From Arhodomonas aquaeolei DSM 8974 (lineage in GTDB: Bacteria; Pseudomonadota; Gammaproteobacteria; Nitrococcales; Nitrococcaceae): 64,000 nt of DNA. The notes beneath the pieces are model-generated. The model was not told the origin of the DNA, did not search any database, and worked only from the letters and a program-made list of their open reading frames with translations. The stretch is from assembly GCF_000374645.1 (NCBI RefSeq), contig NZ_KB894800.1, positions 463,321 through 527,320 on the forward strand, written 5' to 3'. This document shows positions 11,934 through 21,306 of this stretch, piece by piece. Positions within the stretch are counted from its first letter, which is position 1. Every line of letters begins with the position of its first letter. Made by a program: the position numbers and the translations under genes.

Positions 11934-12982
11934 ACGATCGGCGGCTCCGGGTCACTGCCCTGCCAGTCCTGGTCCTCCTCGAGCTCGCGGTTGAAGGCCT
12001 GGACGTAGCGGGCCACGCGGTGCACCGAGTCGAAACGGGCGACGTGGAACAGCGCCTCGCCCTCGTGGACCAGGGGCAGGTTGTTGCGGCCGATGACGAT
12101 ACCGCTCGCCCCCGCCTCCACGGGGATCTCGCGGTCGCCGAAGGGATCGGCGATGTAGCCGAGGATCTGGCCCTCCTCCACGTACTCGCCCAGGGGGACG
12201 ATCGCGCGGAACATGCCGTCCTGCTCGGCCCGGGTCCAGCTGCTGTTGTTGGCGGCGTAGCTGTTGCGTGGGCGACGGCGCACGCGACTGGCCGCGACCA
12301 TGCCGAGGTGCCACATGACCTGGAGCACACCCTGCACGCCGGCCTTGATCGAGGACTCGTCGAAACGCAGCGCCTCACCGGCCTCGTAGGTGATCACCGG
12401 CCGACCCTCGTCGCTGCAGGTCTTGCGCAGGCTGCCCTCGATCAGCGGGGTGTTGACGATCACCGGCGTGGCGAAGGCCTTGGCCATCGCGGTGCAGTCC
12501 GGGTCGTCCAGGTTGGCCCGGATCTGGGGCAGGTTCTCGCGGTGGATCGCCGCGGTGTGCAGGTCGATGACGTGGCTGGCGTGGCTGAGGATTTCCGTGC
12601 GGAAGAGGTTCGCCAGGCGCCCGGCGAGCGAGCCGCGCTCGCTGCCCGGGAACGCGCGGTTGAGATCGCGCCGGTCCGGAAGATAGCGCGAGCGGTCGGT
12701 GAAACCGAAGACGTTGACGATGGGGACCGCCAGCAGTGTCCCCCGCAGGCGCCGCAGGGCCGGCAGCTGGAGCAGCCGGCGGATGATCTCCACGCCGTTG
12801 ATCTCGTCGCCGTGGATGGCGGCGTTGACCAGCAGCACCGGGCCGTCGCGCCTGCCGTGGATGACCTGCACCGGCAGTGTCACCGGCGCGTGGGTATAGA
12901 GCAGGGCCGCCGGGATATCGATGGTACGCCGCTCGCCGGGACGCACCGTGGTCCCGGCGAGGGTCAGGGCCTGACGCGCCAT
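11930..12982 (-). CDS. Succinylglutamate desuccinylase/aspartoacylase family protein
   Basis: This is a zinc carboxypeptidase-fold amidohydrolase of the AstE/AspA family (350 residues). Zinc ligands are seen in NAAIHGDEINGVE and later VIDLHTAAIH, with the arginine-binding DRRDLNRAFPGS between them. The C-terminal beta domain (GEYVEEGQILGYIADPFGD) resembles lipoyl-like caps of the COG3608 subgroup rather than classical AstE, so the substrate is probably a small N-acyl amino compound but is not known. Its ATG overlaps the stop of the carbonic-anhydrase-like gene (TGATG), indicating an operon of the two. Confidence 0.9.
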   Translation of the reverse strand: MARQALTLAGTTVRPGERRTIDIPAALLYTHAPVTLPVQVIHGRRDGPVLLVNAAIHGDEINGVEIIRRLLQLPALRRLRGTLLAVPIVNVFGFTDRSRYLPDRRDLNRAFPGSERGSLAGRLANLFRTEILSHASHVIDLHTAAIHRENLPQIRANLDDPDCTAMAKAFATPVIVNTPLIEGSLRKTCSDEGRPVITYEAGEALRFDESSIKAGVQGVLQVMWHLGMVAASRVRRRPRNSYAANNSSWTRAEQDGMFRAIVPLGEYVEEGQILGYIADPFGDREIPVEAGASGIVIGRNNLPLVHEGEALFHVARFDSVHRVARYVQAFNRELEEDQDWQGSDPEPPIV

Positions 12983-13512
12983 CAGAGCCGCCCCTCGTGC
13001 TTCTCCTTGACCCGGACGTAGTGGTGGGCGGAGTAGACGAGCTGCTCGCGCTCCTCGGCACTGAGCTCGCGCGCCGCTTTCGCGGGTGAGCCGACATAGA
13101 GATAGCCGGCGTCCAGGCGCCGGCCCGGCGGCACCAGCGTGCCCGCGGCGATGATGCAGTCGTCCTCGACCACGGCACCGTCCATGATGATCGCGCCCAT
13201 GCCCACGAGCACCCGGCTGCCCACGGTGCAGGCATGCACCACGGCGCGGTGTCCGATGGTGACGTCCTCGCCGACCACGGTGGGGAAGCCACCGGGGCTG
13301 TAGGGCCCGTCATGGGCGACGTGGATCACCGTGCCGTCCTGGACGTTGCTGCGGTCGCCGATGGCGATGCGGTTGACGTCGCCACGGATCACGGCGGTCG
13401 GCCACACCGAGACGTCATTACCGAGGGTCACGTCGCCGATGATCACGGCGCTCTCGTCGATCCACGCGCTGTCGGCGACGCGCGGCCACTTCTCGTCGAA
13501 CGGTCGAATCAT
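12982..13512 (-). CDS. Gamma carbonic anhydrase-like hexapeptide-repeat protein (YrdA type)
   Basis: This left-handed beta-helix protein of 176 residues belongs to the CamH/YrdA family. The start is ATG 13512 (MIRPFDEKWPRVADSAW). Hexapeptide repeats run from about 20 to 145. The three histidines expected to bind metal are present in GTVIHVAHDG, VTIGHRA and AVVHACTV. Homologues include active gamma carbonic anhydrases and proteins without measured activity, so the catalytic role is uncertain. It is the first gene of a two-gene unit with the aspartoacylase-like protein. Confidence 0.93.
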   Translation of the reverse strand: MIRPFDEKWPRVADSAWIDESAVIIGDVTLGNDVSVWPTAVIRGDVNRIAIGDRSNVQDGTVIHVAHDGPYSPGGFPTVVGEDVTIGHRAVVHACTVGSRVLVGMGAIIMDGAVVEDDCIIAAGTLVPPGRRLDAGYLYVGSPAKAARELSAEEREQLVYSAHHYVRVKEKHEGRL

Positions 13513-13600
13513 GTCCTCGCTCCCTGGCTGCGGCACGGGGCGGCGACGCTCCGCCGTCCGCCGTGCGCTCTTCGGCCGCAAGATACCGCCCTTCGCGGCC

Positions 13601-14959
13601 TCAGGCCATGGTGACCACTTCCTCGGCACTGGTGGGGTGGATGGCCACGGTGTCGTCGAGGTCCGCCTTGCTCGCCCCCATGCGCACCGCGACGGCGAAG
13701 CCCTGGAGCATCTCGTCCGCCCCCAGGCCAAACAGGTGCACCCCCACCACCTGGCGGGCGTCGCCGACGCAGACCAGCTTCATCGCGCTGCGACGCTTGG
13801 CCGCGGCGTCGGCAAGGGCATACTCCATGGGCACGAACCGGGTGCTGTGCACCGTCACCGCCTCGTCGCCGTACTCCGCCCGGGCCTGGTCCTCGGTGAG
13901 GCCGACGGTGCCGATCGGCGGGTGGGTGAACACCACCGTGGGGATCGTCTCGTAGACGAGATGGCGCTCCGGCTGCCCGCCCCAGAGCCGGTCAGCGAGA
14001 CGGCGGCCGGCGGCGATGGCCACCGGCGTGAGCGGAAAGGCGTTGCCGGTGACGTCGCCCAGTGCATAGATGTGGTGGGCGTTGGTGGCCTGGTACGCGT
14101 CCACCGGGATGCTGCCGTCGGCGCGGACATCCACGCCCGCGGCGTCGGGGCGCAGCGCCGCCGTCGCCGGCGTCCGCCCGATGGCCCAGATGACCTCGTC
14201 GAGGCCGTCGAGGTGACGGCCGTCCTCGGCGTGCAGCGAGAGCCTCTCGCGCCGGCGCTCCAGGCGCGCGGGGACGAAGTGGTTCACCACCTCGATGCCG
14301 TCGGCGGCCGCCGCCTCCAGGTAGGCCTCGCGGATGATCGGGTCGAAGGCGCGCAGCGGCGAGTCCCGGCGCACCACCAGGCGCACCCGCGCCCCGAGCT
14401 GGTGGAGCACGCCCGCGAGCTCCACGGCGATGTAGCCGGCACCGACCACCGCCACCTCGTCCGGGCAGGCGGTGAGCTCGAAGAAGCCGTTGGAGTCGAT
14501 GCCGAGCTCCGCGCCGGGGATGTCCGGGTACATCGGCGTGCCGCCCACGGCGATGACGAAGCGGTCCGCGGTGTAGCGCTCGCCGCGCACCTCGATGGTG
14601 TGCGGGTCGACGAAACGCGCCTCGCCGCGCAGCACCGCGACGTCAGAGTTGTCCAGGTTGCGGGCGTAGATGCCGTTCAGGCGCTGGATGTAGGCCTCGC
14701 GGTTGGCCACCAGGGCGCCCCAGTCCAGGCCGTTGACGGTGACGTCGAAGCCGTAATCCCCGGCATGGCGGAGCGCCTCCGCGGCATTGGCGGCGTTCCA
14801 CATCACCTTCTTGGGCACGCAGCCGACGTTCACGCAGGTGCCGCCGAGGCGCTCGCGCTCGACCACCGCGCAGTTCGCCCCGTAGCTCGCGGCCCGGCGC
14901 GCGGTGGCGATACCGCCGCTGCCGCCGCCGATACAGATCAGATCGAAATGGTTGCTCAT
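13601..14959 (-). CDS. gor: Glutathione-disulfide reductase
   Basis: This NADPH- and FAD-dependent enzyme keeps glutathione reduced. The 452-residue protein has the FAD motif [16 protein letters not shown], the redox disulfide Cys42-VNVG-Cys47 ([16 protein letters not shown]), the NADPH fold [16 protein letters not shown] with downstream arginines VVRRDSPLR that favour NADPH, the ALGDVTG FAD contact, and the C-terminal His-Glu pair in [19 protein letters not shown] separates it from lipoamide dehydrogenases. ATG 14959 ([13 protein letters not shown]) is chosen over an upstream in-frame ATG. It is divergent from prlC. Confidence 0.95.
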   Translation of the reverse strand: MSNHFDLICIGGGSGGIATARRAASYGANCAVVERERLGGTCVNVGCVPKKVMWNAANAAEALRHAGDYGFDVTVNGLDWGALVANREAYIQRLNGIYARNLDNSDVAVLRGEARFVDPHTIEVRGERYTADRFVIAVGGTPMYPDIPGAELGIDSNGFFELTACPDEVAVVGAGYIAVELAGVLHQLGARVRLVVRRDSPLRAFDPIIREAYLEAAAADGIEVVNHFVPARLERRRERLSLHAEDGRHLDGLDEVIWAIGRTPATAALRPDAAGVDVRADGSIPVDAYQATNAHHIYALGDVTGNAFPLTPVAIAAGRRLADRLWGGQPERHLVYETIPTVVFTHPPIGTVGLTEDQARAEYGDEAVTVHSTRFVPMEYALADAAAKRRSAMKLVCVGDARQVVGVHLFGLGADEMLQGFAVAVRMGASKADLDDTVAIHPTSAEEVVTMA

Positions 14960-15128
14960 GCGACTCTCTGCCCCAACACTTAGCATTCAGGCCGGCGGCG
15001 CCGTCCGGTACCGGCCCTAATCTACTGCGCTGCGGCGCCGCGGCAAAGCACCGCCACCGCGACGAACCAGGTGGCAAGGCGACCGCGCCGCCCACCGGCG
15101 ACGCCCCGAACGGAGAAACAGCACCCGA

Positions 15129-17171
15129 ATGGACAACCCCCTGCTCGCCACCGACCGCCTCCCGGCGTTCCATGCCATCGAGCCGGCCCACGTGGAGCCG
15201 GCGATAGACACCGTGCTCGCGGAGAACCGCGCCACGCTGGAGCGGCTGCTCGCCGACGGCGGGCCGTACACCTGGGAGGGCCTGGTCGCCCCGGTCGAGG
15301 CCATGAACGAGCGGCTGATGCGCGTGTTCTCACCGGTCTCCCACCTCAACAGCGTCATGGACAGCGAGGCCCTGCGCGCGGCATACAACGCCTGCCTGCC
15401 CAGGCTCTCGGCCTACGACACCGAGCTGCGGCAGAACACCGCGCTCTACGAGGCGTACCGGGCGGTGGCCGGGCGCGACGATTTCACCGCCCTGCCCGCC
15501 GAACGGCGCGCCGCGGTGGAGCACGCCCTGCGCGACTTCCGCCTCGCCGGCGTAGCGCTCGCCCCGCAGGCCAAGCGCCGCTACGCGGAGATCGCCAGCC
15601 GTCTGAGCGAGCTCTCCGCCCGCTTCCAGGAGCAGCTCCTCGACGCCACCGGCGCCTGGCACCGGGACCTGGGGGACGCGGGGGCGCTGGCCGGCCTGCC
15701 CGAGTCCGCCCTGGGCGTGGCGCGGCAGGCCGCGGAGCAGGCCGGCGTGTCCGGCTACCGGCTGACGCTGGAGTTCCCCTCGGTGCAGGCGGTGCTGACC
15801 CACGCCGACGATCGCGCCCTGCGCCGCGAGGTCTACGAGGCCTTTACCACCCGGGCCTCCGAGGTCGGCCCCCATGCCGGGCAGTTCGACAACGGCCCGG
15901 TCATGGACGAGATCCTCGCCCTCCGCCACGAGCAGGCACAGCTGCTCGGCTTCGACAACTACGCCGAGCTCGCCCTGGAGCCGCGCATGGCGCGCAGCGT
16001 CGACGAGGTGATGGGCTTTCTCGAGGACCTCGCCCGGCGCAGCGTGCCCCGCGCCCGCGAGGAGTTCGCGGAGCTGGAGGCGTTCGCCCGCGAGCGCGAC
16101 GGCCTCGAACGGCTGGAGGCCTGGGACGCCACCTACTACTCGGAGAAACTGCGCCAGGCGCGCTTCGGCCTCTCGCCCGAGGACCTGCGCCCGTGGTTCC
16201 CCGCCTCCCGGGTGATGGACGGGCTGTTCCGGGTGGTCGAGCGCCTCTACGGCCTGCACATCACCCCCGGCGACGGCGGTGTGGAGACCTGGCACCCGGA
16301 CGTGGGCTTCCACGAGATCCGCGACGCGGACGGCGGCCTGGTCGGCCAGTTCTACACCGACCTCTACGCCCGCGCCCACAAGCGCGGCGGCGCGTGGATG
16401 GACGTGTGCCGCTCGCGCAACGCCCTCGCCGACGCGGTCCAGGTGCCGGTGGCCTATCTCACCTGCAACTTCACCCCGCCGGTGGGGGGCACCGAGGCGC
16501 TGCTCACCCACGACGAGGTCCAGACCCTGTTCCACGAGTTCGGCCACGGCCTGCACCACATGCTCACCCGCGTGGGCGTGCCCAGCGTCGCCGGCATCTC
16601 CGGCGTGCCGTGGGACGCCGTGGAGCTGCCGAGCCAGTTCATGGAGAACTGGACCTGGGAGCGCGAGGCCCTGGACGCCTTCGCCCGCCACCACGAGACC
16701 GGCGAGCCCCTGCCGGAATCGCTGTTCGAGCGCATGCGCGCGGCGCGGACGTTCCAGTCCGCCATGCAGATGGTCCGCCAGCTCGAGTTCTCGCTGTTCG
16801 ACATGCGGCTGCACGCGGAATACGACCCGGACGCCGGGGCCCGCGTCCAGGCGATGCTCGACGAGGTGCGCGGGCAGGTCGCGGTGATGCGCCCGCCGGC
16901 GTTCAACCGCTTCGCCAACGGCTTCGCCCACATCTTCGCGGGCGGCTACGCCGCCGGCTACTACAGCTACAAGTGGGCGGAGGTGCTCTCCGCGGACGCG
17001 TTCTCGCGCTTCGAGGAGGAGGGGCTGTTCAGCCAGGAGGCGGGCGGCGCCTTCCGTCACTGGATCCTGGAGCGGGGCGGCAGCGAGGACTTCATGACGC
17101 TCTACCGCGGCTTCCGCGGCCGCGAGCCCAGCATCGAGGCGCTGCTGCGCCACAGCGGGCTCGCCGCCTGA
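15129..17171 (+). CDS. prlC: Oligopeptidase A
   Basis: PrlC is a cytosolic M3-family zinc metallopeptidase that degrades signal peptides and other oligopeptides. The 680-residue length equals E. coli OpdA. The zinc motif is TLFHEFGHGLHHML, and the third ligand region is VELPSQFMENW about 26 residues later. The conserved C-terminal FAHIFAGGYAAGYYSYKWAE is also present. The gene is monocistronic, with a strong hairpin directly downstream. Confidence 0.98.
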   Translation: MDNPLLATDRLPAFHAIEPAHVEPAIDTVLAENRATLERLLADGGPYTWEGLVAPVEAMNERLMRVFSPVSHLNSVMDSEALRAAYNACLPRLSAYDTELRQNTALYEAYRAVAGRDDFTALPAERRAAVEHALRDFRLAGVALAPQAKRRYAEIASRLSELSARFQEQLLDATGAWHRDLGDAGALAGLPESALGVARQAAEQAGVSGYRLTLEFPSVQAVLTHADDRALRREVYEAFTTRASEVGPHAGQFDNGPVMDEILALRHEQAQLLGFDNYAELALEPRMARSVDEVMGFLEDLARRSVPRAREEFAELEAFARERDGLERLEAWDATYYSEKLRQARFGLSPEDLRPWFPASRVMDGLFRVVERLYGLHITPGDGGVETWHPDVGFHEIRDADGGLVGQFYTDLYARAHKRGGAWMDVCRSRNALADAVQVPVAYLTCNFTPPVGGTEALLTHDEVQTLFHEFGHGLHHMLTRVGVPSVAGISGVPWDAVELPSQFMENWTWEREALDAFARHHETGEPLPESLFERMRAARTFQSAMQMVRQLEFSLFDMRLHAEYDPDAGARVQAMLDEVRGQVAVMRPPAFNRFANGFAHIFAGGYAAGYYSYKWAEVLSADAFSRFEEEGLFSQEAGGAFRHWILERGGSEDFMTLYRGFRGREPSIEALLRHSGLAA

Positions 17172-17180
17172 GTCACTGTC

Positions 17181-17210
17181 GCCGCCCGGGGACGTCACGC
17201 CCCGGGCGGC
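17181..17210 (+). terminator. Hairpin after prlC
   Basis: An 11-bp perfect GC stem (17181-17191 with 17200-17210, loop of 8) starts 10 bp after the prlC stop. No T-run follows. Confidence 0.5.
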
Positions 17211-17335
17211 GGCACACACGGACTCCCGCCTCACCGCGTGCCTGAGCACGTGCATCCGGCTGGTGCTCGCGGGCGGGCCGGGCCAGGCTGTCTCCGCACT
17301 CGAAACCACAACGGCACAGACCGGGAGACAGTGAC

Positions 17336-17644
17336 ATGAAAGGCCGATACGCACTGGCGCTCGGCGCACTGGTCGCCACCGCCCCGGCACTGGCGGACGA
17401 CACCACCGACGCCGCCATCGGCGGGGCCATCGGTGGTGCTACCGGCGCGGCCATCGGCTCCGAGGTCGGCGGCCGCGACGGCGCCATCGTCGGCGGTGCC
17501 GTCGGCGCGGCCACCGGCGCCGCCGTGACCACCGACGGCGATGGCGGCCATGACCACCGTGAACGCGAACGCGTCATCCACGAGGGCGGCGGCCCGTCCG
17601 GTGACTTCTGCCCGCCGGGCCAGGCCAGGAAGGGACGCTGCTGA
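17336..17644 (+). CDS. Small exported glycine-zipper protein
   Basis: This is a 102-residue protein with a signal peptide (KGRYALALGALVATAPALA, cleavage expected after ALA). A glycine-zipper segment with tandem small-residue repeats follows (AAIGGAIGGATGAAIGSEVG, then GAIVGGAVGAATGAAV). It ends with a charged His/Arg/Glu stretch and a short Cys-containing tail (DFCPPGQARKGRC). Glycine-zipper proteins of this type sit in or near the outer membrane. No specific function can be assigned. GGGAGACA precedes the ATG. Confidence 0.8.
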   Translation: MKGRYALALGALVATAPALADDTTDAAIGGAIGGATGAAIGSEVGGRDGAIVGGAVGAATGAAVTTDGDGGHDHRERERVIHEGGGPSGDFCPPGQARKGRC

Positions 17645-17665
17645 CCGCAGCGCCCCGGGCCCCGA

Positions 17666-18601
17666 TCAGTCGCCGGACCCGCCGAAACGCTCGCGCAGCG
17701 CCGCACACGGGTCGGCCCGTTCCACGGCGGCCGTGAGCCAGACGTAGTCGAAGGGCGGCGTCCCCGCCGGAGGCCCGCCCCGGCCGTCCGGCACCGCCGC
17801 CTCGAAGGCCACGGCGACGACGCGGCGTGACGGCGCCCGGGCCGCGATCACCCGCGGGATGGCGTGATCGGTGCGCACATGACCGTGGCCGGCGATGACC
17901 ACGCTCATCCCCGCCTCCCCGGCGGCCTCCAGCGCCGCACGTGCCAGGGCGCCGTCCCGCGCCCGCTGAATCCCGCGCATGCGCGGCAGCATCTCCTCCG
18001 GCAGCAGCCCGCAATGACCCTCGCGAATGGCCTCGGTCATGGAGGCCCGCTCGTCGTCGGGCTGGGGGCGCTCCAGGCCCAGCCGTGTCCGGGTCGCGGC
18101 GGACAGGCCCGCCCGCCCCCGGGAACGCAGTGTATCCAGCTGCCCACGGGAGAGGTTGCCCGCGACGATGGGGAGGTCGTGGCGGTATGCCGCGGCGAAC
18201 ACCGGGCGGTACATCGACCACGGCGGCCAGCCGGAGTCCGCCCAGTCCACCGCCCCGGCGAGGGCGTCGACGTCGCCGGGATGCTCGCGACGCGCCCGCT
18301 CCACCGCCGCCTGCTGGTCCGCGCGCAGCATCTCCAGCACCACCGCCGGGTGCCGGCCCCGGGCGGCCAGGGCATCGATGACCGCCGCCTGATTCTCGTG
18401 ATGGTGCGGATTGTCGTGCTCCTCGCCCAGCAGCACGATATCCGCGCGGGCCAGCCGCGCCATCAGGGCGGGCCGGTCGATGAACCGCCCCGCCGCTACA
18501 TCCCGGATCCGGCCCGCCTGCGGCCCGCCGTCATCCACCCCGGTGGCCGCACAGCCGGCCACCGTCAGCAGCATCGCCGCCCCCATGAGCACCCCTCGCA
18601 T
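17666..18601 (-). CDS. ChaN family lipoprotein (haem-iron-regulated type)
   Basis: This is a 311-residue predicted lipoprotein with lipobox LTVAGC at about residues 12-17. The ChaN/EreA-like domain carries LLGEEHDNPHHHENQAAVID, HPAVVLEML and the second histidine region MSVVIAGHGHVRTDHAIP. ChaN-type proteins bind haem or act on iron uptake in some species. The substrate here is not known. It is convergent with the glycine-zipper gene and divergent from polX. Confidence 0.88.
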   Translation of the reverse strand: MRGVLMGAAMLLTVAGCAATGVDDGGPQAGRIRDVAAGRFIDRPALMARLARADIVLLGEEHDNPHHHENQAAVIDALAARGRHPAVVLEMLRADQQAAVERARREHPGDVDALAGAVDWADSGWPPWSMYRPVFAAAYRHDLPIVAGNLSRGQLDTLRSRGRAGLSAATRTRLGLERPQPDDERASMTEAIREGHCGLLPEEMLPRMRGIQRARDGALARAALEAAGEAGMSVVIAGHGHVRTDHAIPRVIAARAPSRRVVAVAFEAAVPDGRGGPPAGTPPFDYVWLTAAVERADPCAALRERFGGSGD

Positions 18602-18751
18602 ACCATCGACCTCCTGTTGCCGCCGCCCCGGTTCTCGGCGACCCTGTCCCTGCTGACCAGGTCGTTAGTATTGCCGCCCTTGGCCGTGCCTGTCAGCGGC
18701 TTCCGGAATACCGGGCAGGTAACGGCGCGCCGCCGGGGGAGGGAACCGCCC

Positions 18752-20473
18752 ATGGCCGTTCACAATAGCGAGATCGCGGCGCTGTTCGAGCGCTATGCCG
18801 AGCTCCTGGAGATCCAGGGGGCGAACCCGTTCCGGGTGCGCGCCTACCGCAATGCCGCACTGATCGTGCGCGGGCTCGGCACCGAGATCGCGCGGATGAT
18901 CGCGGACGGCACCGATCTCACCGAGCTTCAGGGCATCGGCGACGACCTCGCCGCCAGGATGCACGAAATCGTGGACACCGGCCGGCTGCAGGCGCTGGAA
19001 CGCCTGGCCGGCCAGTTCCCTGAACACCTCGCCGACCTCGAGGCCCTCCCGGGGCTCGGCCCGCGGCGCATCCGCGCCCTCCACGACGCCCTCGGCATCG
19101 GCAGCCTGGACGATCTCGAGCACGCCGCCCGCCAGGGCCGAATCCGCGGCCTCAAGGGCTTCGGCGCGAAGAGCGAGCGCAACATCCTGCACGCCATCGA
19201 GGCCCACCGGGACAGCCAGCAGCGCACCCGGCTGGCGGACGCCGAGCGCATCGCCGAGCCCCTGCTGGCCCATCTCGCCGCGGCCCGCGGCGTGAAGCAG
19301 GCGATCATCGCCGGCAGCTACCGGCGCCGGCGCGAGACCGTGGGCGACGTGGACATCCTGGTCAGCGCGGACACCGGCAATGACGTCATGGACCGGCTCA
19401 CCGGCTACGACAGCGTCTCCGAGGTCGTCTCCCGGGGCGAGACCCGGGCGACGGTGATCCTCGAGGGCGGCCTGCAGGTGGACCTGCGGGTGGTCCCGGA
19501 GGCGAGCTACGGCGCGGCGCTGCACTACTTCACCGGCAACCGCGCCCACAACATCGCCGTGCGGGTGATGGGCCAGCGGCGCGGACTGAAGATCAACGAG
19601 TACGGCGTCTTCGAGGGTGAGCACCGGGTCGCCGGCGCCACCGAGGCCTCGGTCTACGCACAGGTGGGGCTGGCCTACATCGAGCCGGAACTGCGCGAGA
19701 ACCGCGGTGAGCTGGCCGCGGCGGCGGAGGGCCGGCTGCCGGCACTGGTGGACCTCGAGGACATCCGCGGCGATCTCCACTGCCACACCGATACCACCGA
19801 CGGACGGGACAGCGCGGAGGCCATGGCACGGGCGGCGAAGGCCCTGGGCCGGGAGTACCTCGCCATCACCGACCACACCCGGCGGCTGCGCGTCGCCAAC
19901 GGGCTCACCCCGGGGGCGTTCGCCGAGCACCTGGACGCCCTGGAGGCACTGGACGCCCGCCTGGACGGCATCCGCGTGCTCCGGTCCGCCGAGGTGGATA
20001 TCCTGGAGGACGGCAGCCTGGACCTGCCGGACGACGTGCTCGCGCGCATGGACGTTGTCGTCTGCGCCGTGCACTACGGCCTGGGACTGCCCCGCGCGAA
20101 GCAGACCGACCGGCTGCTGCGGGCGCTGGACAGCCCCCACTGCCAGATCCTGGCCCACCCCACCTGCCGGATCCTCGGCGAGCGCCAGCCCATCGACGCG
20201 GACATGGGCCGGGTCCTCAGGGCCGCCGCGGAGACCGGTTGCGCCCTGGAGATCAACGCCCAGCCCGGCCGGCTGGACCTCCCCGACGTGCTGATCAGGG
20301 AGGCCCTCGGCCAGGGCGCCCGGTTCGTGGTCGCCACCGACGCCCACGGCACCGAGGACCTGGCGCGCATGCGCCTGGGCCTGGACCAGGCCCGGCGCGG
20401 CTGGCTCACCGCCGCCGACGTGCTCAACACCCGCGGCGTGGACGGCTTCCTCGCCGCGCTGCGCCGGCGCTGA
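18752..20473 (+). CDS. polX: DNA polymerase/3'-5' exonuclease PolX
   Basis: PolX is a family-X DNA polymerase fused to a PHP exonuclease and acts in base-excision gap filling. The 573-residue protein begins MAVHNSEIAALFERYAELLE, preceded by a GGGGAGGG site. The order is: N-terminal HhH-rich 8-kDa region (NPFRVRAYRNAA, LPGLGPRRIRALHDALG), the nucleotidyltransferase palm (GSYRRRRETVGDVDILVS and LQVDLRVVPE), and the C-terminal PHP domain from about 345 (DIRGDLHCHTDTTDGRDS, AITDHTRRL, VDILEDGSLDL, VVATDAHGTEDL). All expected metal ligands are visible. Confidence 0.97.
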   Translation: MAVHNSEIAALFERYAELLEIQGANPFRVRAYRNAALIVRGLGTEIARMIADGTDLTELQGIGDDLAARMHEIVDTGRLQALERLAGQFPEHLADLEALPGLGPRRIRALHDALGIGSLDDLEHAARQGRIRGLKGFGAKSERNILHAIEAHRDSQQRTRLADAERIAEPLLAHLAAARGVKQAIIAGSYRRRRETVGDVDILVSADTGNDVMDRLTGYDSVSEVVSRGETRATVILEGGLQVDLRVVPEASYGAALHYFTGNRAHNIAVRVMGQRRGLKINEYGVFEGEHRVAGATEASVYAQVGLAYIEPELRENRGELAAAAEGRLPALVDLEDIRGDLHCHTDTTDGRDSAEAMARAAKALGREYLAITDHTRRLRVANGLTPGAFAEHLDALEALDARLDGIRVLRSAEVDILEDGSLDLPDDVLARMDVVVCAVHYGLGLPRAKQTDRLLRALDSPHCQILAHPTCRILGERQPIDADMGRVLRAAAETGCALEINAQPGRLDLPDVLIREALGQGARFVVATDAHGTEDLARMRLGLDQARRGWLTAADVLNTRGVDGFLAALRRR

Positions 20474-20482
20474 CCGCGCGGC

Positions 20483-20974
20483 TCAGCGCACCTCGTCCAG
20501 CCGGCCGCTGGCGACGTCGTAGACGAAGCCCCGGACCGAGTCCCGGTGCTGGATGAACGGGCTCGCCTGGACGCGGCGCAGCGACTGGCGCACGTCCTCG
20601 GCCGGATCGTCGAAGGCCTCCAGCGCGAACGGCGGACGCATCCCGGTCTCGGCCTCGATCTGTGCCTTCACCCCGTCGTCGTTGAAGGTGAGCATGCCGC
20701 AGTCGGTATGATGCACCAGCACGATCTCGCGGGTACCGAGCAGGCGCTGCGAGATCACCAGCGAGCGGATCACGTCCTCGCTCACCACGCCGCCGGCGTT
20801 GCGGATCACGTGGGCCTCGCCCAGACCCAGGCCGAGCAGACGGTAGACGTCCAGGCGCGCGTCCATGCAGGCCACCACCGCCACCCGCCGGGACGGCGGC
20901 ATGGGCAGGCCGCCCTGGTCGAAGCCCTCGGCATAGCTGCGGTTATCCTCCAGCAGCTCGTCGGTCACGCTCAT
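20483..20974 (-). CDS. Beta-class carbonic anhydrase
   Basis: This enzyme hydrates CO2 to bicarbonate in the cytosol. The 163-residue protein is of the short clade. The zinc ligands are Cys36 (VACMDAR), His89 and Cys92 (VHHTDCGM), and the Asp38-Arg40 dyad is intact. Together with the gamma-type protein at 13 kb, two unrelated carbonic anhydrase families occur in this window. It is convergent with polX (9 bp apart). Confidence 0.94.
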   Translation of the reverse strand: MSVTDELLEDNRSYAEGFDQGGLPMPPSRRVAVVACMDARLDVYRLLGLGLGEAHVIRNAGGVVSEDVIRSLVISQRLLGTREIVLVHHTDCGMLTFNDDGVKAQIEAETGMRPPFALEAFDDPAEDVRQSLRRVQASPFIQHRDSVRGFVYDVASGRLDEVR

Positions 20975-21306
20975 CTCGATCCCTCCCTATGACAACGGAG
21001 AACACGGATCGGGGCGCGCCCGCCCCGATCCGGCAGCGTAAGCACGCGCCGCCGGGCACCGGAACCAATCGTTCGTCATGTGCTTATGCCGTTACCGACA
21101 GGCTCCCGGCGGTCTGCCATTCGCACGGCGCCGGAAGGGATCACGGGCCTGGCGCAACGCCGCTGCCGGCCCCCCACGCCCCGTTCGGTCCGGCTGGCGG
21201 ATGACAAGACCGCCAGCAGACCGGGCAGGCACGCGTCGCGCTCGCCGCGGCCCGCGCGGATCAGGCAGACTGAGCCGGCAGACCGAGGAACAGGACGCCG
21301 CCCACC
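20975..21306. other. Divergent intergenic region, carbonic anhydrase/recC
   Basis: This 332-bp gap separates the two divergent genes and must hold the recC promoter. I see no convincing -10/-35 pair, no RNA gene and no repeat. The recC GTG is preceded by GAGGAACAGGA. Confidence 0.5.
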